Source: JAHFRG01 sp041495205
GTDB taxonomy: Bacteria > Pseudomonadota > Gammaproteobacteria > Burkholderiales > JAHFRG01
NCBI GenBank assembly: GCA_041495205.1
Contig: JBGQCF010000003.1
Span: 65,511 to 129,510 of the forward strand
Direction of reading: 5' to 3'
DNA length: 64,000 nucleotides
Positions 44,643 to 53,034 of the stretch are shown here, one piece after another; the first letter of the stretch is position 1; every line of letters starts with the position of its first letter. The position numbers and the translations under genes are program-made. The notes beneath the pieces are model-generated. The model searched no databases. It was not told where the DNA came from and worked only from the letters and a program-made list of their open reading frames with translations.

Positions 44643-45041
44643 TTAAAAAGTCACTCCGGCAAAAGCAAGCAGGCAAAGAATCGCGGCGGTGATTATAGTG
44701 AACCAGCTTGAAAACGTTCCGACAAAGCGTCCCCGGGACATGCCTGAGGACGCGCCCAATCCCTGCGCATGCCATACCCTCCCTCCCAGCAGCGCAAGGC
44801 CCAGCACATGCACCATCCATGCGCTGAAACCCGCAAGCTCAACGAAAAGAATCAGCAACAACGCGATTGGCACGTATTCCACAAAATTGCCCTGCACGCG
44901 GATTGCGCGCGCCAAATGGGCATGGCCGCCGTCGCCGATACCCACTTTATATTTCATGCGGTAATTCACCACACGATACGAAAGATAAACCAGGATCAGA
45001 CCCAGAAATGCGGCATACAGAAGAACAATCTTCGGCATCAT
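44643..45041 (-). CDS. MAPEG-family membrane protein
   Basis: A 132-residue protein with four spans and the MAPEG pattern: VNYRMKYKVGIGDGGH, then ARAIRVQGNFVEYVPIALLL, as in the glutathione S-transferase-like bacterial members. Substrate unknown. It is convergent with the TPR gene. Confidence 0.85.
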   Translation of the reverse strand: MMPKIVLLYAAFLGLILVYLSYRVVNYRMKYKVGIGDGGHAHLARAIRVQGNFVEYVPIALLLILFVELAGFSAWMVHVLGLALLGGRVWHAQGLGASSGMSRGRFVGTFSSWFTIITAAILCLLAFAGVTF

Positions 45042-45082
45042 GACGAGCCTCCTCTCTTAAAATTTTTCACAAGAAACTTTGG

Positions 45083-45883
45083 CTATCCCGACAAAGCTTT
45101 GGCAAGCGCGGCGATAAACGGGCCCAGTTTGGGCGGCCGGGGTTCCAACATGACTTTTACGCCAAGCGCGTTTAATGCCCTGCTGCAAACCGGGCCTATG
45201 GAAGCGACCAGCGTTTTGTTGAGATGAGTTTTCAGCGTTTCTTTCCTTCCCAGGCTCTCGGCCAGTGTAAATAGATTGTAGGCCTGGGAAGCGCTGGTAA
45301 AAGCCACCGCGTCAATCTGACCGCGTTCCAATGCATCCATTAAATCAATCAATGGTTGCTTATTTTCGGGAAGCGCCCAGCGGTAAGTCGGAATCTCAAT
45401 AACAGACGCGCCTCTTTTTTGCAGTGCCTTTTCCAGCTCGACATTGGTCTCGCCGTAACGCTGTACCACCACCTGCTCGCCGCGAATCGGCACGGCGTCA
45501 AGCGCATCCATCACTTCGGCAGTGGTAAACGGCTCCGCAGCGCTCAAGTCAATGCGCACGCCTCGCGAGCGCAACACCGCAGTAGGCTTGGGCCCGCGCG
45601 CCACCACCACGGATTGCGCCAACAGCTTTTGAAATATCTCGGTGACGCCCAAAGAATCGGTGGCATTGAACAGCGCCTTGGTGCCTACCCCGGTCTGGAA
45701 AATCATTGCTTTTGCCGGCTTGGCTTCCAACTCGCGTATCAGTTTGCCGATATAGGCGGTGTTTACGTCCGGAACTTCAGCCATAGCAGGCGCTGAGAAC
45801 GGCCGGCCGCCTTGTTTCACCACCAACTCGGCGAGTTGATCGCTTACTCGATTCTCCAAGAGCGCGACGGTTTTGCCTTGCAT
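45083..45883 (-). CDS. Uroporphyrinogen-III synthase-like protein
   Basis: A 266-residue two-lobed HemD fold, with VALLENRVSDQLAELV and VAFTSASQAYNLFTLAE regions and the C-terminal VASIGPVCSRALNALG segment. HemD closes the tetrapyrrole ring. This copy is not beside hemC, hemX or hemY, so it may be the main enzyme placed alone or a paralog for siroheme or another tetrapyrrole. Its upstream DNA carries two AT-rich dyads. Confidence 0.78.
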   Translation of the reverse strand: MQGKTVALLENRVSDQLAELVVKQGGRPFSAPAMAEVPDVNTAYIGKLIRELEAKPAKAMIFQTGVGTKALFNATDSLGVTEIFQKLLAQSVVVARGPKPTAVLRSRGVRIDLSAAEPFTTAEVMDALDAVPIRGEQVVVQRYGETNVELEKALQKRGASVIEIPTYRWALPENKQPLIDLMDALERGQIDAVAFTSASQAYNLFTLAESLGRKETLKTHLNKTLVASIGPVCSRALNALGVKVMLEPRPPKLGPFIAALAKALSG

Positions 45884-45933
45884 AAGCTTATATAGTCCTG
45901 TTTCCAGACTTTCAAGAGCCGTATGGCCGGCTT

Positions 45934-45980
45934 GTATATAAACAATATATACGTTTTATCATATAGTTATCGTACTATAT
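45934..45980. promoter_or_regulatory. Two AT-rich dyads upstream of the HemD-like gene
   Basis: GTATATA-5-TATATAC (45934-45952) and ATATAGT-6-ACTATAT (45961-45980) are perfect seven-base inverted repeats 8 bases apart, in a 130-base gap far richer in A/T than the surroundings. They lie 50-100 bases before the HemD-like start and a similar distance past the molybdenum-carrier gene's stop. They look like operator half-sites, but no regulator is identified. Confidence 0.35.
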
Positions 45981-46017
45981 TGATACTATACTTTAATATG
46001 TTACCGTTGTAATCTTC

Positions 46018-46488
46018 TCACCTTAATATCCGAAAAACCCCATCGAGTGTGGCCGTCACGAATTCTACAATGCCCGGTTCTCTGGAAATCCGCGACCCGG
46101 CGACGTTCAGCACTTTTATCGGATATCGCTCCCGGAATTCACCAACCAGCCTCACCGCATCAAGAGCAGGATGAATATGCAAACAGGGCTTACGCTGCTT
46201 AACACAAAATTCCTGTGTCAGCTTCGAGCCGCCCGTCAATTCAGGTGCAAGCGAGAAAATCAGCGTCGCGTCGCTGTCGCGCACATTCCATTCGTTGCGC
46301 TCAGCGTAATCCGAGGAAGGTGTTTCTGAAAGTTTGTAGCGCTCGGCAATCCTGCCATCTTCGGCCAGCCTACCCGCTGGACACCATCCCCCATGTGGAA
46401 AACTGCGCTTCATGGCCCAATCCAAGGCAGCCCGGTCTGCACCCGTTTGCCCGCCAGAAATAATTTTCAGGGTTTTCTTCAGAAACAT
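46018..46488 (-). CDS. Putative molybdenum carrier protein (cpYpsA/MoCo carrier fold)
   Basis: A 156-residue Rossmann-fold protein with the GGQTGADRAALDWA opening and RNEWNVRDSDATLIFS and ELTGGSKLT segments. This matches the family described as molybdenum cofactor carrier-like (related to YpsA/SLOG proteins). Cofactor binding in this protein is not shown. It lies eight bases after the YbhB-like gene on the same strand. The likely link to Mo metabolism fits an organism that makes a molybdenum formate dehydrogenase, but that is inference. Confidence 0.72.
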   Translation of the reverse strand: MFLKKTLKIISGGQTGADRAALDWAMKRSFPHGGWCPAGRLAEDGRIAERYKLSETPSSDYAERNEWNVRDSDATLIFSLAPELTGGSKLTQEFCVKQRKPCLHIHPALDAVRLVGEFRERYPIKVLNVAGSRISREPGIVEFVTATLDGVFRILR

Positions 46489-46495
46489 CTACTCA

Positions 46496-47074
46496 CTAAT
46501 GTTGGTAGGTACCGATCAATTCAGCCCGCGCGAGTATATGGCCTTGCATTGCTTTTTCTAGCGCGGCCTTGGTTGGTTTGCCCAGGTCCGCGATTACCGT
46601 ATCCAGCGCATAAAGCTTGTGAAAATAGCGATGACGCCCGATCGGCGGACAAGGGCCGCCGTAACCGGTGCGCTTCCAGTCATTCAAGCCTTGCAGCGTG
46701 CCTGCGGGCAGCTCTTTCACTGGAACCGCCTCCGGCAAACCAGGGGTTGCGGGAGGAATATTGTAAAGCACCCAGTGCACCCAGGTCAGTTTCGGCGCGG
46801 CCGGATCTGGGGCATCGGGGTCATCCACAATTAAAGCCAGGCTCTTGGTTCCGGCAGGCAACCCCGTCCACGCAAGCGGAGGGGAAACATCCTCGCCATC
46901 GCAAGTGTAGCGTTTGGGGATGGCGCCGTTGTGGGGAAATGCTGCAGACGTCAAGGTCGTAGCCATTATCGTGCCCTCCTTGCTTTTTACAGGTAAATCC
47001 GTTCCCGCCGCGGCCACGGCGAGAACCGCGAAACCCAGGGATCCCACTACAACAAGTTTTAGAGTGCGAACCAT
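46496..47074 (-). CDS. YbhB/YbcL-family (PEBP-like) protein
   Basis: A phosphatidylethanolamine-binding-like fold with FPHNGAIPKRYTCDGEDVSP, the LIVDDPDAPDP segment and GYGGPCPPIGRHRYFH motif. Two starts are possible. ATG 47074 gives 192 residues with a signal peptide (MVRTLKLVVVGSLGFAVLAV region), as in periplasmic YbcL. ATG 46966 gives a 156-residue cytoplasmic form and has a strong AGGAGG before it. The ligand is unknown. It is followed by the molybdenum-carrier-like gene. Confidence 0.82.
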   Translation of the reverse strand: MVRTLKLVVVGSLGFAVLAVAAAGTDLPVKSKEGTIMATTLTSAAFPHNGAIPKRYTCDGEDVSPPLAWTGLPAGTKSLALIVDDPDAPDPAAPKLTWVHWVLYNIPPATPGLPEAVPVKELPAGTLQGLNDWKRTGYGGPCPPIGRHRYFHKLYALDTVIADLGKPTKAALEKAMQGHILARAELIGTYQH

Positions 47075-47138
47075 TGTTTGGGTAAATATACGCGGCCGGT
47101 TTGGATGTTCTTCAAATATAGCACGCCTGGGGAACAGT

Positions 47139-47255
47139 ATGGTTCGCCGCGACGACATAGCAAACGAAAGACAAACTCGGCGTCCCGAAGAAGGTAAAAC
47201 CGAGGACGTGTTGAATGCTTTTGCATCGCGCATTCCAAAGGCAGAAATGATTTGA
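47139..47255 (+). CDS. Possible small hypothetical protein
   Basis: A 38-residue frame, charged and with no known motif, starts after GGGGAACAGT at good spacing. It lies in the 319-base gap between the YbhB-like gene and the cold-shock gene. Nothing else supports it, so it may be a chance frame within the cold-shock leader. Confidence 0.2.
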   Translation: MVRRDDIANERQTRRPEEGKTEDVLNAFASRIPKAEMI

Positions 47256-47393
47256 CTTACCCTTCATTTTCATGCCCAATGGGAACGACGACACGATTCA
47301 GGTTTCAAGTAACGGTATAAGTTCGCTGTTTCTTTTCCTTGATAATCTTGCCGCCCGGGCATCCGCCCCGCCAATTTAAATCAGGAGATGATA
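47256..47393 (+). promoter_or_regulatory. Upstream region of the cold-shock gene
   Basis: The stretch before the cold-shock gene holds no other supported gene. cspA-type genes often have long structured leaders; this stretch has TTGACT at about 47252 but no clear -10 at proper spacing. GGAG precedes the chosen ATG. Confidence 0.3.
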
Positions 47394-47609
47394 ATGGCAA
47401 CTGGTATTGTAAAATGGTTCAACGATTCGAAAGGGTTCGGGTTTATTGCGCCGGACGATGGCGCTGAAGATCTCTTCGCGCACTTTTCGGCGATACAGTC
47501 AAACGGCTTCAAGACGCTTAGGGAAAAACAAAAAGTTTCCTTCGATGTGACAACCGGGCCTAAAGGAAAGCAAGCATCGAACATCCAGGTGCTTTCACCC
47601 AGCGACTAA
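47394..47609 (+). CDS. Cold-shock protein, CspA family
   Basis: A 71-residue single cold-shock domain with the RNP motifs KGFGFI and DLFAHFSAI and the opening ATGIVKWFNDSKG. It melts RNA structure. The start at 47394 is favoured over 47388 because GGAG at 47384-47387 sits at better spacing. A terminator follows. Confidence 0.94.
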   Translation: MATGIVKWFNDSKGFGFIAPDDGAEDLFAHFSAIQSNGFKTLREKQKVSFDVTTGPKGKQASNIQVLSPSD

Positions 47610-47614
47610 TGAAG

Positions 47615-47637
47615 AAACCCCGGCCAGTCGGGGGTTT
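47615..47637 (+). terminator. Probable terminator of the cold-shock gene
   Basis: AAACCCC (47615-47621) pairs with GGGGTTT (47631-47637) across a nine-base loop; the T-run continues TTTGTTAG, which is only moderate. It starts six bases after the stop codon. Confidence 0.6.
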
Positions 47638-47753
47638 GTTAGTTCGATCCGCGCCCTGTTCCGATGGGTGACGTTGCAGCCAATCAAAATAGCGTTGGGA
47701 ATATCGTTAACTCAAGTTTCCGATATAAATATTGAAGATAAGGAAAAAGTGAA

Positions 47754-48032
47754 ATGAAAATTTATGTGGGCAATCTGTCGCCCGCGATCACTGAAGAGGA
47801 CTTGCAGCAAGCATTTGCCGCGTTCGGTCAAGTGACGTCAGTCAGCATTGTCAACGACAAATTTACAGGAGTATCGAGAGGATTCGGCTTTGTGGAAATG
47901 CCGGGTAAAGCCGAGTCTTTGGCCGCGATCACGGGTTTAAACTATCAGGAGTTGAAAGGACAGACCCTCAAAGTTAACGAGGCCCGCCCCAGCCCGCAAG
48001 GCGGGCGCGGCAAAGGCAATTGGCGCCGCTGA
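47754..48032 (+). CDS. RNA recognition motif (RRM) protein
   Basis: A 92-residue single RRM protein with RNP2 IYVGNL and RNP1 RGFGFVEM and a short Gly/Arg-rich tail (PQGGRGKGNWRR). Small RRM proteins of this type occur in cyanobacteria and proteobacteria and often respond to cold. It follows the cold-shock gene by about 140 bases, so both RNA-binding proteins may be co-regulated. Confidence 0.92.
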   Translation: MKIYVGNLSPAITEEDLQQAFAAFGQVTSVSIVNDKFTGVSRGFGFVEMPGKAESLAAITGLNYQELKGQTLKVNEARPSPQGGRGKGNWRR

Positions 48033-48149
48033 CACCTGACAAAGCCGGGTTGAGGCCGTTGCGCTGAAACCTTCCGGCGTAGCTCGATTTTCTGCGGTTT
48101 TCCGCGCGCGGGCGACAAATGTATTCCAAGGCTTACCACTCCCGCCAGT

Positions 48150-49466
48150 TCAGTGCATGGCACCCATCAGCCGGTCGGGCAGCCAGGTGGCAATGCCGGG
48201 AAACACGCACAGGATCACGATCTGCAACATCATGCAGAGCACATAGGGAATGGTGCCCCACATGATTTTCGTCAGCGGCACGTCGGGCGCGATGGATTTG
48301 ACGATGTAGATGTTCAGGCCGACCGGCGGATGGATCAGGCCGATCTCCATGTTGATGGTCATAATGACGCCGAACCACACCGGGTCGAAGCCGGCGACCT
48401 TGATGATGGGATAAAGGATCGGGGCGGTCATCAGGATGATCGCCGCTGGCGGAATGAAAAAGCCGCAGACCAGCAGGAAGATGTTAATCATCCCCATCAG
48501 TACCCAGCGGTTGACGTGCATGTCGGCGATGGCGTGCGCCAGAGTCTGAGTGAGATAAAGCGAAGTGAGCATGTAGCCGAAGAGAACGGCGGCGGCGATA
48601 ATCATGAGAATCATCACCGACTCGCGGGTCGTGTCGCGCAGGATCTGCCACCACTCCTTCGGCCGCCACATCCGGTAGATCACGACCGCCATCACCACGC
48701 AAAGCGCCGCCCCCACTCCCGCCGCCTCCGAGGGCGTCGCGATTCCCCCATAGAGCACGTATATCACGCCGATGACGATAACGAGGAAGGGCGCTACCTT
48801 CGGGATGGACTGGAACTTTTCCTTCCAGCTGTAGCGGAAACCCGCCGCATGCGCGTGGAATCCCCGCTTCCAGATGATGAACAGCGTCCACAGTATGAAC
48901 AATCCTGTGAGCATCAGGCCCGGGACCACGCCGGCGAGGAACAGGCGCCCGATCGAGGTCTCGGTCGCGATACCGTAGAGAATGAAGGTGATCGAGGGCG
49001 GGATCAGGATGCCGAGCGTACCGCCAGCGCAGATCGATCCGGTCGCCACGTCGTCGGGGTAGCCACGCTTGCGCATCTCGGGAATGCCCATCTTGCCGAT
49101 CGCGGCACAGCACGCGGGAGACGAACCCGTGAGCGCAGCGAATATGGCGCAGGCGCCGAGGTTGGAAATCACCAGTCCGCCCGGCAGGCGGTAGAGCCAC
49201 CGGTCGAGCGCCTCGTAGAGGTCCTTGCCCGCGGGTGAGGAGCCGATCGCCGCCCCCATCATTACGAACATCGGGATCGCCAACAGCGTGAAGTCATTCA
49301 GTCCCGCGTAGAACGTCTCGGCCACCACGTGCAGCGAGTCGATCCCGTGGAAGATGATGAGAAAGACGATTGAGATCGCTCCGAGGCCGAAGGCGACCGG
49401 TGCGCCCGACAAAAGCACGACCAGCGTGATGACGAGGACGATCGCACCTTGGGTAGCCGGGCTCAT
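48150..49466 (-). CDS. TRAP transporter large permease (DctM type)
   Basis: A 438-residue protein with about twelve spans that forms the Na+-coupled transport channel of TRAP carriers. Family segments include ATGSSPACCAAIGKMGIPEM and PLILYPIIKVAGFDPVWFGV (here APILYPIIKV). The start at 49466 overlaps the small permease stop by four bases; a longer in-frame extension runs inside that gene. The neighbouring MatB-like ligase points to malonate. Confidence 0.92.
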   Translation of the reverse strand: MSPATQGAIVLVITLVVLLSGAPVAFGLGAISIVFLIIFHGIDSLHVVAETFYAGLNDFTLLAIPMFVMMGAAIGSSPAGKDLYEALDRWLYRLPGGLVISNLGACAIFAALTGSSPACCAAIGKMGIPEMRKRGYPDDVATGSICAGGTLGILIPPSITFILYGIATETSIGRLFLAGVVPGLMLTGLFILWTLFIIWKRGFHAHAAGFRYSWKEKFQSIPKVAPFLVIVIGVIYVLYGGIATPSEAAGVGAALCVVMAVVIYRMWRPKEWWQILRDTTRESVMILMIIAAAVLFGYMLTSLYLTQTLAHAIADMHVNRWVLMGMINIFLLVCGFFIPPAAIILMTAPILYPIIKVAGFDPVWFGVIMTINMEIGLIHPPVGLNIYIVKSIAPDVPLTKIMWGTIPYVLCMMLQIVILCVFPGIATWLPDRLMGAMH

Positions 49467-49981
49467 GAGCGGCGCCCCGGTTGAATGCCGAACGGCGGCT
49501 CGCGGCCGGTGACCAGATTGATCAGGTCGGCGACAAATTGCAAGCTCAGAATGCCGAGCCCGATCGGCATCGAGCCATAGGGAATCCACAGCCGCGCCCG
49601 CCACATGGTGTCGGACACCCATCTGTTGGTCCAAGCCTCGTGCCAGAACATGAAGGTGAGCACCGTCATGATGACGCAGAACGCGAGCGATACCATGACG
49701 GAGGCGAGCGCCAGCCAATAGCGCGGGCGCGGGCCGAGATAGTGGGGGAGGACATCGACGTTCACGTGCCCGCGAGTCATCAGCACGTAGGGGCTGCCGA
49801 TGAACGTCGCCGCCACTAGGCTGTAGGTGACGAAATCAGTCTGCCAGATCGTGTTCTGGTTGAGGATATAACGCACGAACACCATTTGACAGACGACCAG
49901 CACGCCCGCGCCGATGAGCGCGGCGGCGATGATTCCGCAAAGTCGCGAGACCAGCGTGACTGCCCGAATGAAACGATCCAT
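49463..49981 (-). CDS. TRAP transporter small permease (DctQ type)
   Basis: A 172-residue protein with four spans, the usual DctQ partner of the large permease, with RYILNQNTIWQTDFVTYSL and RGHVNVDVLPHYL. The ends overlap the large permease start. About 85 bases separate it from the binding-protein gene. Confidence 0.9.
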   Translation of the reverse strand: MDRFIRAVTLVSRLCGIIAAALIGAGVLVVCQMVFVRYILNQNTIWQTDFVTYSLVAATFIGSPYVLMTRGHVNVDVLPHYLGPRPRYWLALASVMVSLAFCVIMTVLTFMFWHEAWTNRWVSDTMWRARLWIPYGSMPIGLGILSLQFVADLINLVTGREPPFGIQPGRRS

Positions 49982-50065
49982 GCGTCCCCCCGGCGCGTGA
50001 ATGGAGTTTCGGTCAATAGCAACCGGCCGGCGAGACAGCTCGCCGGCCGACTGCGATATCGAGGC

Positions 50066-51067
50066 TCACTTAACGGCGAGCGCCTCGTCGATCAGCTTCT
50101 TGCCGTCCGGAACTTCCTTGGCGAACTCCACGTAGGAGCTTTCACGCGCTACCTTGAGCCAGGCGTCGTATTCGGCGGGGCTCAGGGTCACGACCTCGAC
50201 ATTGTTCTTCTTGAACGTATTGACCATTTCCTCGTCGAGGCCTGGAGCGGCCTTGGCGAAGTACTCCTGCGCTTTCTTGCCGGCCTTGAGCAGAACTTCC
50301 TGCTGCTTCTTGTCGAGCTTGTCAAAGCTCTTCTTCGACACCAGCACCGGTTCGTACATGAACCACAGCGCGTTGTCGCCGGGCGCAGTAACGCACTTCA
50401 CCTGCTCGTAGATGCGGAACGAGACGAAGCTGCCCGTGCTGGTGTCGGTCGCCTCGATGACGCCGGTCTGCAGCGCGTTATAGACTTCGTTGCTAGGGAT
50501 GTTGATGACCGAGGCACCGGCCTGCTGCCACATGGCGGCGAAAGTCGGTCCAGCCGAACGGATCTTCATGCCCTTAATGTCCTCCGGCTTGCGGATGCAG
50601 CCCTTCTTGGAGGCAACCGCGCCGGCAAGCCACGCATCGGCGAGCACGATGGCGCCCGCCTTCTCGATCTTGGCCTTGATGTCTTTCATGAAGAGCGAGT
50701 CATTGAGCCGCGCAGCGCGAGCGTGGCTGCGGACGAGACCGGGCATCAGCGTAGCGCTAAAGTCGCGCACTTTGCCGCTCGCGTAATCGAGCGGGATCGA
50801 AGTAATGTCGAGCTGGCCGTTCACTATCGCGTTCCACTGCTCGTTGGGCTTGAACAGCGACGCGCCGGGATAGACCTGAATGTCGAGGCCGACATCGGCC
50901 GCCTTGGCTTCGCGCGCGATCATCTGCACCATCTCGTCGCGTGCGTCGCCCTTGCCGCCTGGAAACTGGTGAGAAGCACGCAACACAGTCGGTCCCGCAA
51001 GCGCGGAACCGGCCAGCGCCGCAGCCGCCAGCGTGGCCAATATGCCTATTCGCTTGAACTTCATCAT
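50066..51067 (-). CDS. TRAP transporter substrate-binding protein (DctP type)
   Basis: A 333-residue periplasmic binding protein with a signal peptide (to about ALA at 24). The ligand-binding arginine region IRSAGPTFAAMWQQAGAS and the TGVIEATDTS motif identify a DctP family member. It provides the ligand for the DctQM permease. Its position after a malonyl-CoA ligase gene suggests malonate or a related dicarboxylate. Confidence 0.9.
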   Translation of the reverse strand: MMKFKRIGILATLAAAALAGSALAGPTVLRASHQFPGGKGDARDEMVQMIAREAKAADVGLDIQVYPGASLFKPNEQWNAIVNGQLDITSIPLDYASGKVRDFSATLMPGLVRSHARAARLNDSLFMKDIKAKIEKAGAIVLADAWLAGAVASKKGCIRKPEDIKGMKIRSAGPTFAAMWQQAGASVINIPSNEVYNALQTGVIEATDTSTGSFVSFRIYEQVKCVTAPGDNALWFMYEPVLVSKKSFDKLDKKQQEVLLKAGKKAQEYFAKAAPGLDEEMVNTFKKNNVEVVTLSPAEYDAWLKVARESSYVEFAKEVPDGKKLIDEALAVK

Positions 51068-51353
51068 TTCTATCTCCTTTATTTACTCCAGGATGGTCGA
51101 TCAAAAGCATTTCTCGCCCGCTCGGTCCGCCGACGTGACGCCACCGGCGGAAACTGCCTTATGTATTCTATTCCGCCCTGAGCGATGCAACAAGTCGCGA
51201 GTATCTTGGTTTGGTTCACGCTACCGCGGAAATGGATCCGTGGGCCGGCGCGCCGATGTTATCTGCGCTCAATTATCTGCGCGCTATTGGTTTACCAGCT
51301 CTGCCTGTCCATTTGGGATCTCCACCATCGTGCGCCCAGGCTCCGTTCTCACT
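51068..51353 (-). other. Gap between the MatB-like gene and the TRAP binding protein
   Basis: This 286-base gap holds no supported gene. A rightward frame of about 60 codons from 51211 has no recognisable motif and no ribosome-binding site. AGGAGATAG lies before the binding-protein start. A separate promoter for the TRAP genes could be here. Confidence 0.3.
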
Positions 51354-52937
51354 TCAGGATCCCTTGAGGAAATTGCGTTGCTCGTACAATGTCGAGTAGG
51401 TTTCGCGCAGCACATTTTTCTGCACTTTACCTACCGCGTTACGTGGCAGTTCGTTGACAAAGAGCACCCGTTTGGGAAGTTTGTAATTGGCCAGTCGTCC
51501 CTCTAGAGCCTTAAGCACTTGTCTTTCATCGATCACGGCTCCTTTTGCCTTCGTCACCACGGCCGTCACCCCCTCCCCAAAATCGGGATGCGGCACGCCG
51601 ATCACTGCACTTTCTACGACACCCGGCAACGCGTCGATTTCGGCCTCGATTTCTTTCGGATATACGTTGAGGCCACCGGTGATGATCAGATCCTTGGCAC
51701 GGCCGACGATATGCACATACCCGTTCTCGTCGATTTTGCCCATATCTCCGGTGATGAAGAAGCCATCAGGCCGGAACTCCGCCACGGTCTTCTCGGGATT
51801 GCGCCAATAGCCCTTGAAGACATTCGGGCCGCGAACCTCAAGCACGCCGACGGCCCCAGGCTCCGACAACCGCTTACCGGTTTCCGGGTCGCCAACCCGG
51901 ATCTCTACACCAGGCACTGCGAAGCCTACGCTACCGGCTAGACGTTTTCCTTCATACGGGTTGGAGGTGTTGACCAGCGTTTCAGTCATGGCGTAGCGCT
52001 CGAGAATACGATGGCCCGTTTTAACTTCGAACTGACAGTGCGTCTCAGACAGCAACGGCGCAGAGCCGGAGATGAACAAGCGCATATGGGCTGTAGCTTT
52101 CCGGGCGAGATCGGGATGTTGCAGCAGCCGCGTGTAAAACGTCGGCACACCCATCATGACGGTGGCACGAGGCATCAAACGCATAACTTCGTCGGCGTCG
52201 AATTTAGCCAGAAAGAGCATGCGGGCACCGGCTGCGAGAACCGTGTTGCAGGATATACACAAGCCGTGCACATGGAAAATCGGCAGGGCGTGCAGTAGCA
52301 CGTCGGCTTGGGTAAACTGCCACGCTTTCACCAGCGCTGCAGCGTTGGAGGCGAGGTTGCGGCGGCTGATCATGGCACCCTTGGAGCAGCCGGTAGTGCC
52401 GGACGTGTAGAGCAGTGTAGTCGGCTCGTCGGGGCCGCCGACGAAACGGGGAAAATCCGTGTTGGATCGCGCTTGAGACAGTTCCATGAGCGATCCCTCG
52501 CTCCCGCCGCCTAATGTTTCAACATAAGCCACTCCCAGCTTATGCGCGATGGGCGCCAGCGTTTCTCTGTCTTGCGGGCGCACAATGACGATCCGCGGTT
52601 CGGCATCACCTAAAAAGTACTCGAGCTCCGGGATCGTGTGGGCGGGGTTCAGCGGCACGAACACCGCGCCGAGCCGCCAGCACGCCACGCAGAGCATAAA
52701 CGCTTCAGGCGACTTATCAACTTGCGCCACAACACGATCGCCGGCGACAACACTACGCAATGCAAGAGTGCCGGCGATTCGGCCCGAAATGTCGGCCAGG
52801 TCCTGATAGGTGTAGGTTTTTCCGTCGGGTGTCTCAATGAAGATGCGCCCCGGGTCGGTTTCGAGGACTGCGCCAAGCCAGGTGACCGGGTCAATAGAAG
52901 ACGGCATTTCGTTTAATATGTGTCTTGCCTTAAACAT
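51354..52937 (-). CDS. matB: Malonyl-CoA synthetase-like AMP-forming ligase
   Basis: A 527-residue adenylate-forming enzyme with the ATP loop LLYTSGTTGCSKGAM, LPIFHVHGLCISCN, MMGVPTFYTRLLQ, the FISGSAPLL segment, ERYAMTET, NTSNPYEGKRLAGSVGF, the hinge GGLNVYPKEIE and the catalytic Lys region RNAVGKVQK. These match MatB, which makes malonyl-CoA from malonate. It precedes the TRAP transporter genes in reading direction. No malonyl-CoA decarboxylase gene (matA) is adjacent. No strong ribosome-binding site marks the start; Met at 52907 is an alternative. Confidence 0.82.
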   Translation of the reverse strand: MFKARHILNEMPSSIDPVTWLGAVLETDPGRIFIETPDGKTYTYQDLADISGRIAGTLALRSVVAGDRVVAQVDKSPEAFMLCVACWRLGAVFVPLNPAHTIPELEYFLGDAEPRIVIVRPQDRETLAPIAHKLGVAYVETLGGGSEGSLMELSQARSNTDFPRFVGGPDEPTTLLYTSGTTGCSKGAMISRRNLASNAAALVKAWQFTQADVLLHALPIFHVHGLCISCNTVLAAGARMLFLAKFDADEVMRLMPRATVMMGVPTFYTRLLQHPDLARKATAHMRLFISGSAPLLSETHCQFEVKTGHRILERYAMTETLVNTSNPYEGKRLAGSVGFAVPGVEIRVGDPETGKRLSEPGAVGVLEVRGPNVFKGYWRNPEKTVAEFRPDGFFITGDMGKIDENGYVHIVGRAKDLIITGGLNVYPKEIEAEIDALPGVVESAVIGVPHPDFGEGVTAVVTKAKGAVIDERQVLKALEGRLANYKLPKRVLFVNELPRNAVGKVQKNVLRETYSTLYEQRNFLKGS

Positions 52938-53034
52938 TTATACCGGTTTGATATGGAAGTTGTCATACAAGGCAACAGAAAATTCAGGGGGGATTTTCAA
53001 GAAACGCATTTACTACCGCATCGTCCAGATGGCG

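Noticed and set aside
48484..49200. 238-codon leftward frame inside the TRAP permease gene
   Set aside because: It is a shifted frame of the large permease; the permease frame has the membrane spans and family motifs.
51211..51399. Rightward frame in the gap before the TRAP binding protein
   Set aside because: No ribosome-binding site or recognisable motif, and it runs into the opposite matB gene.
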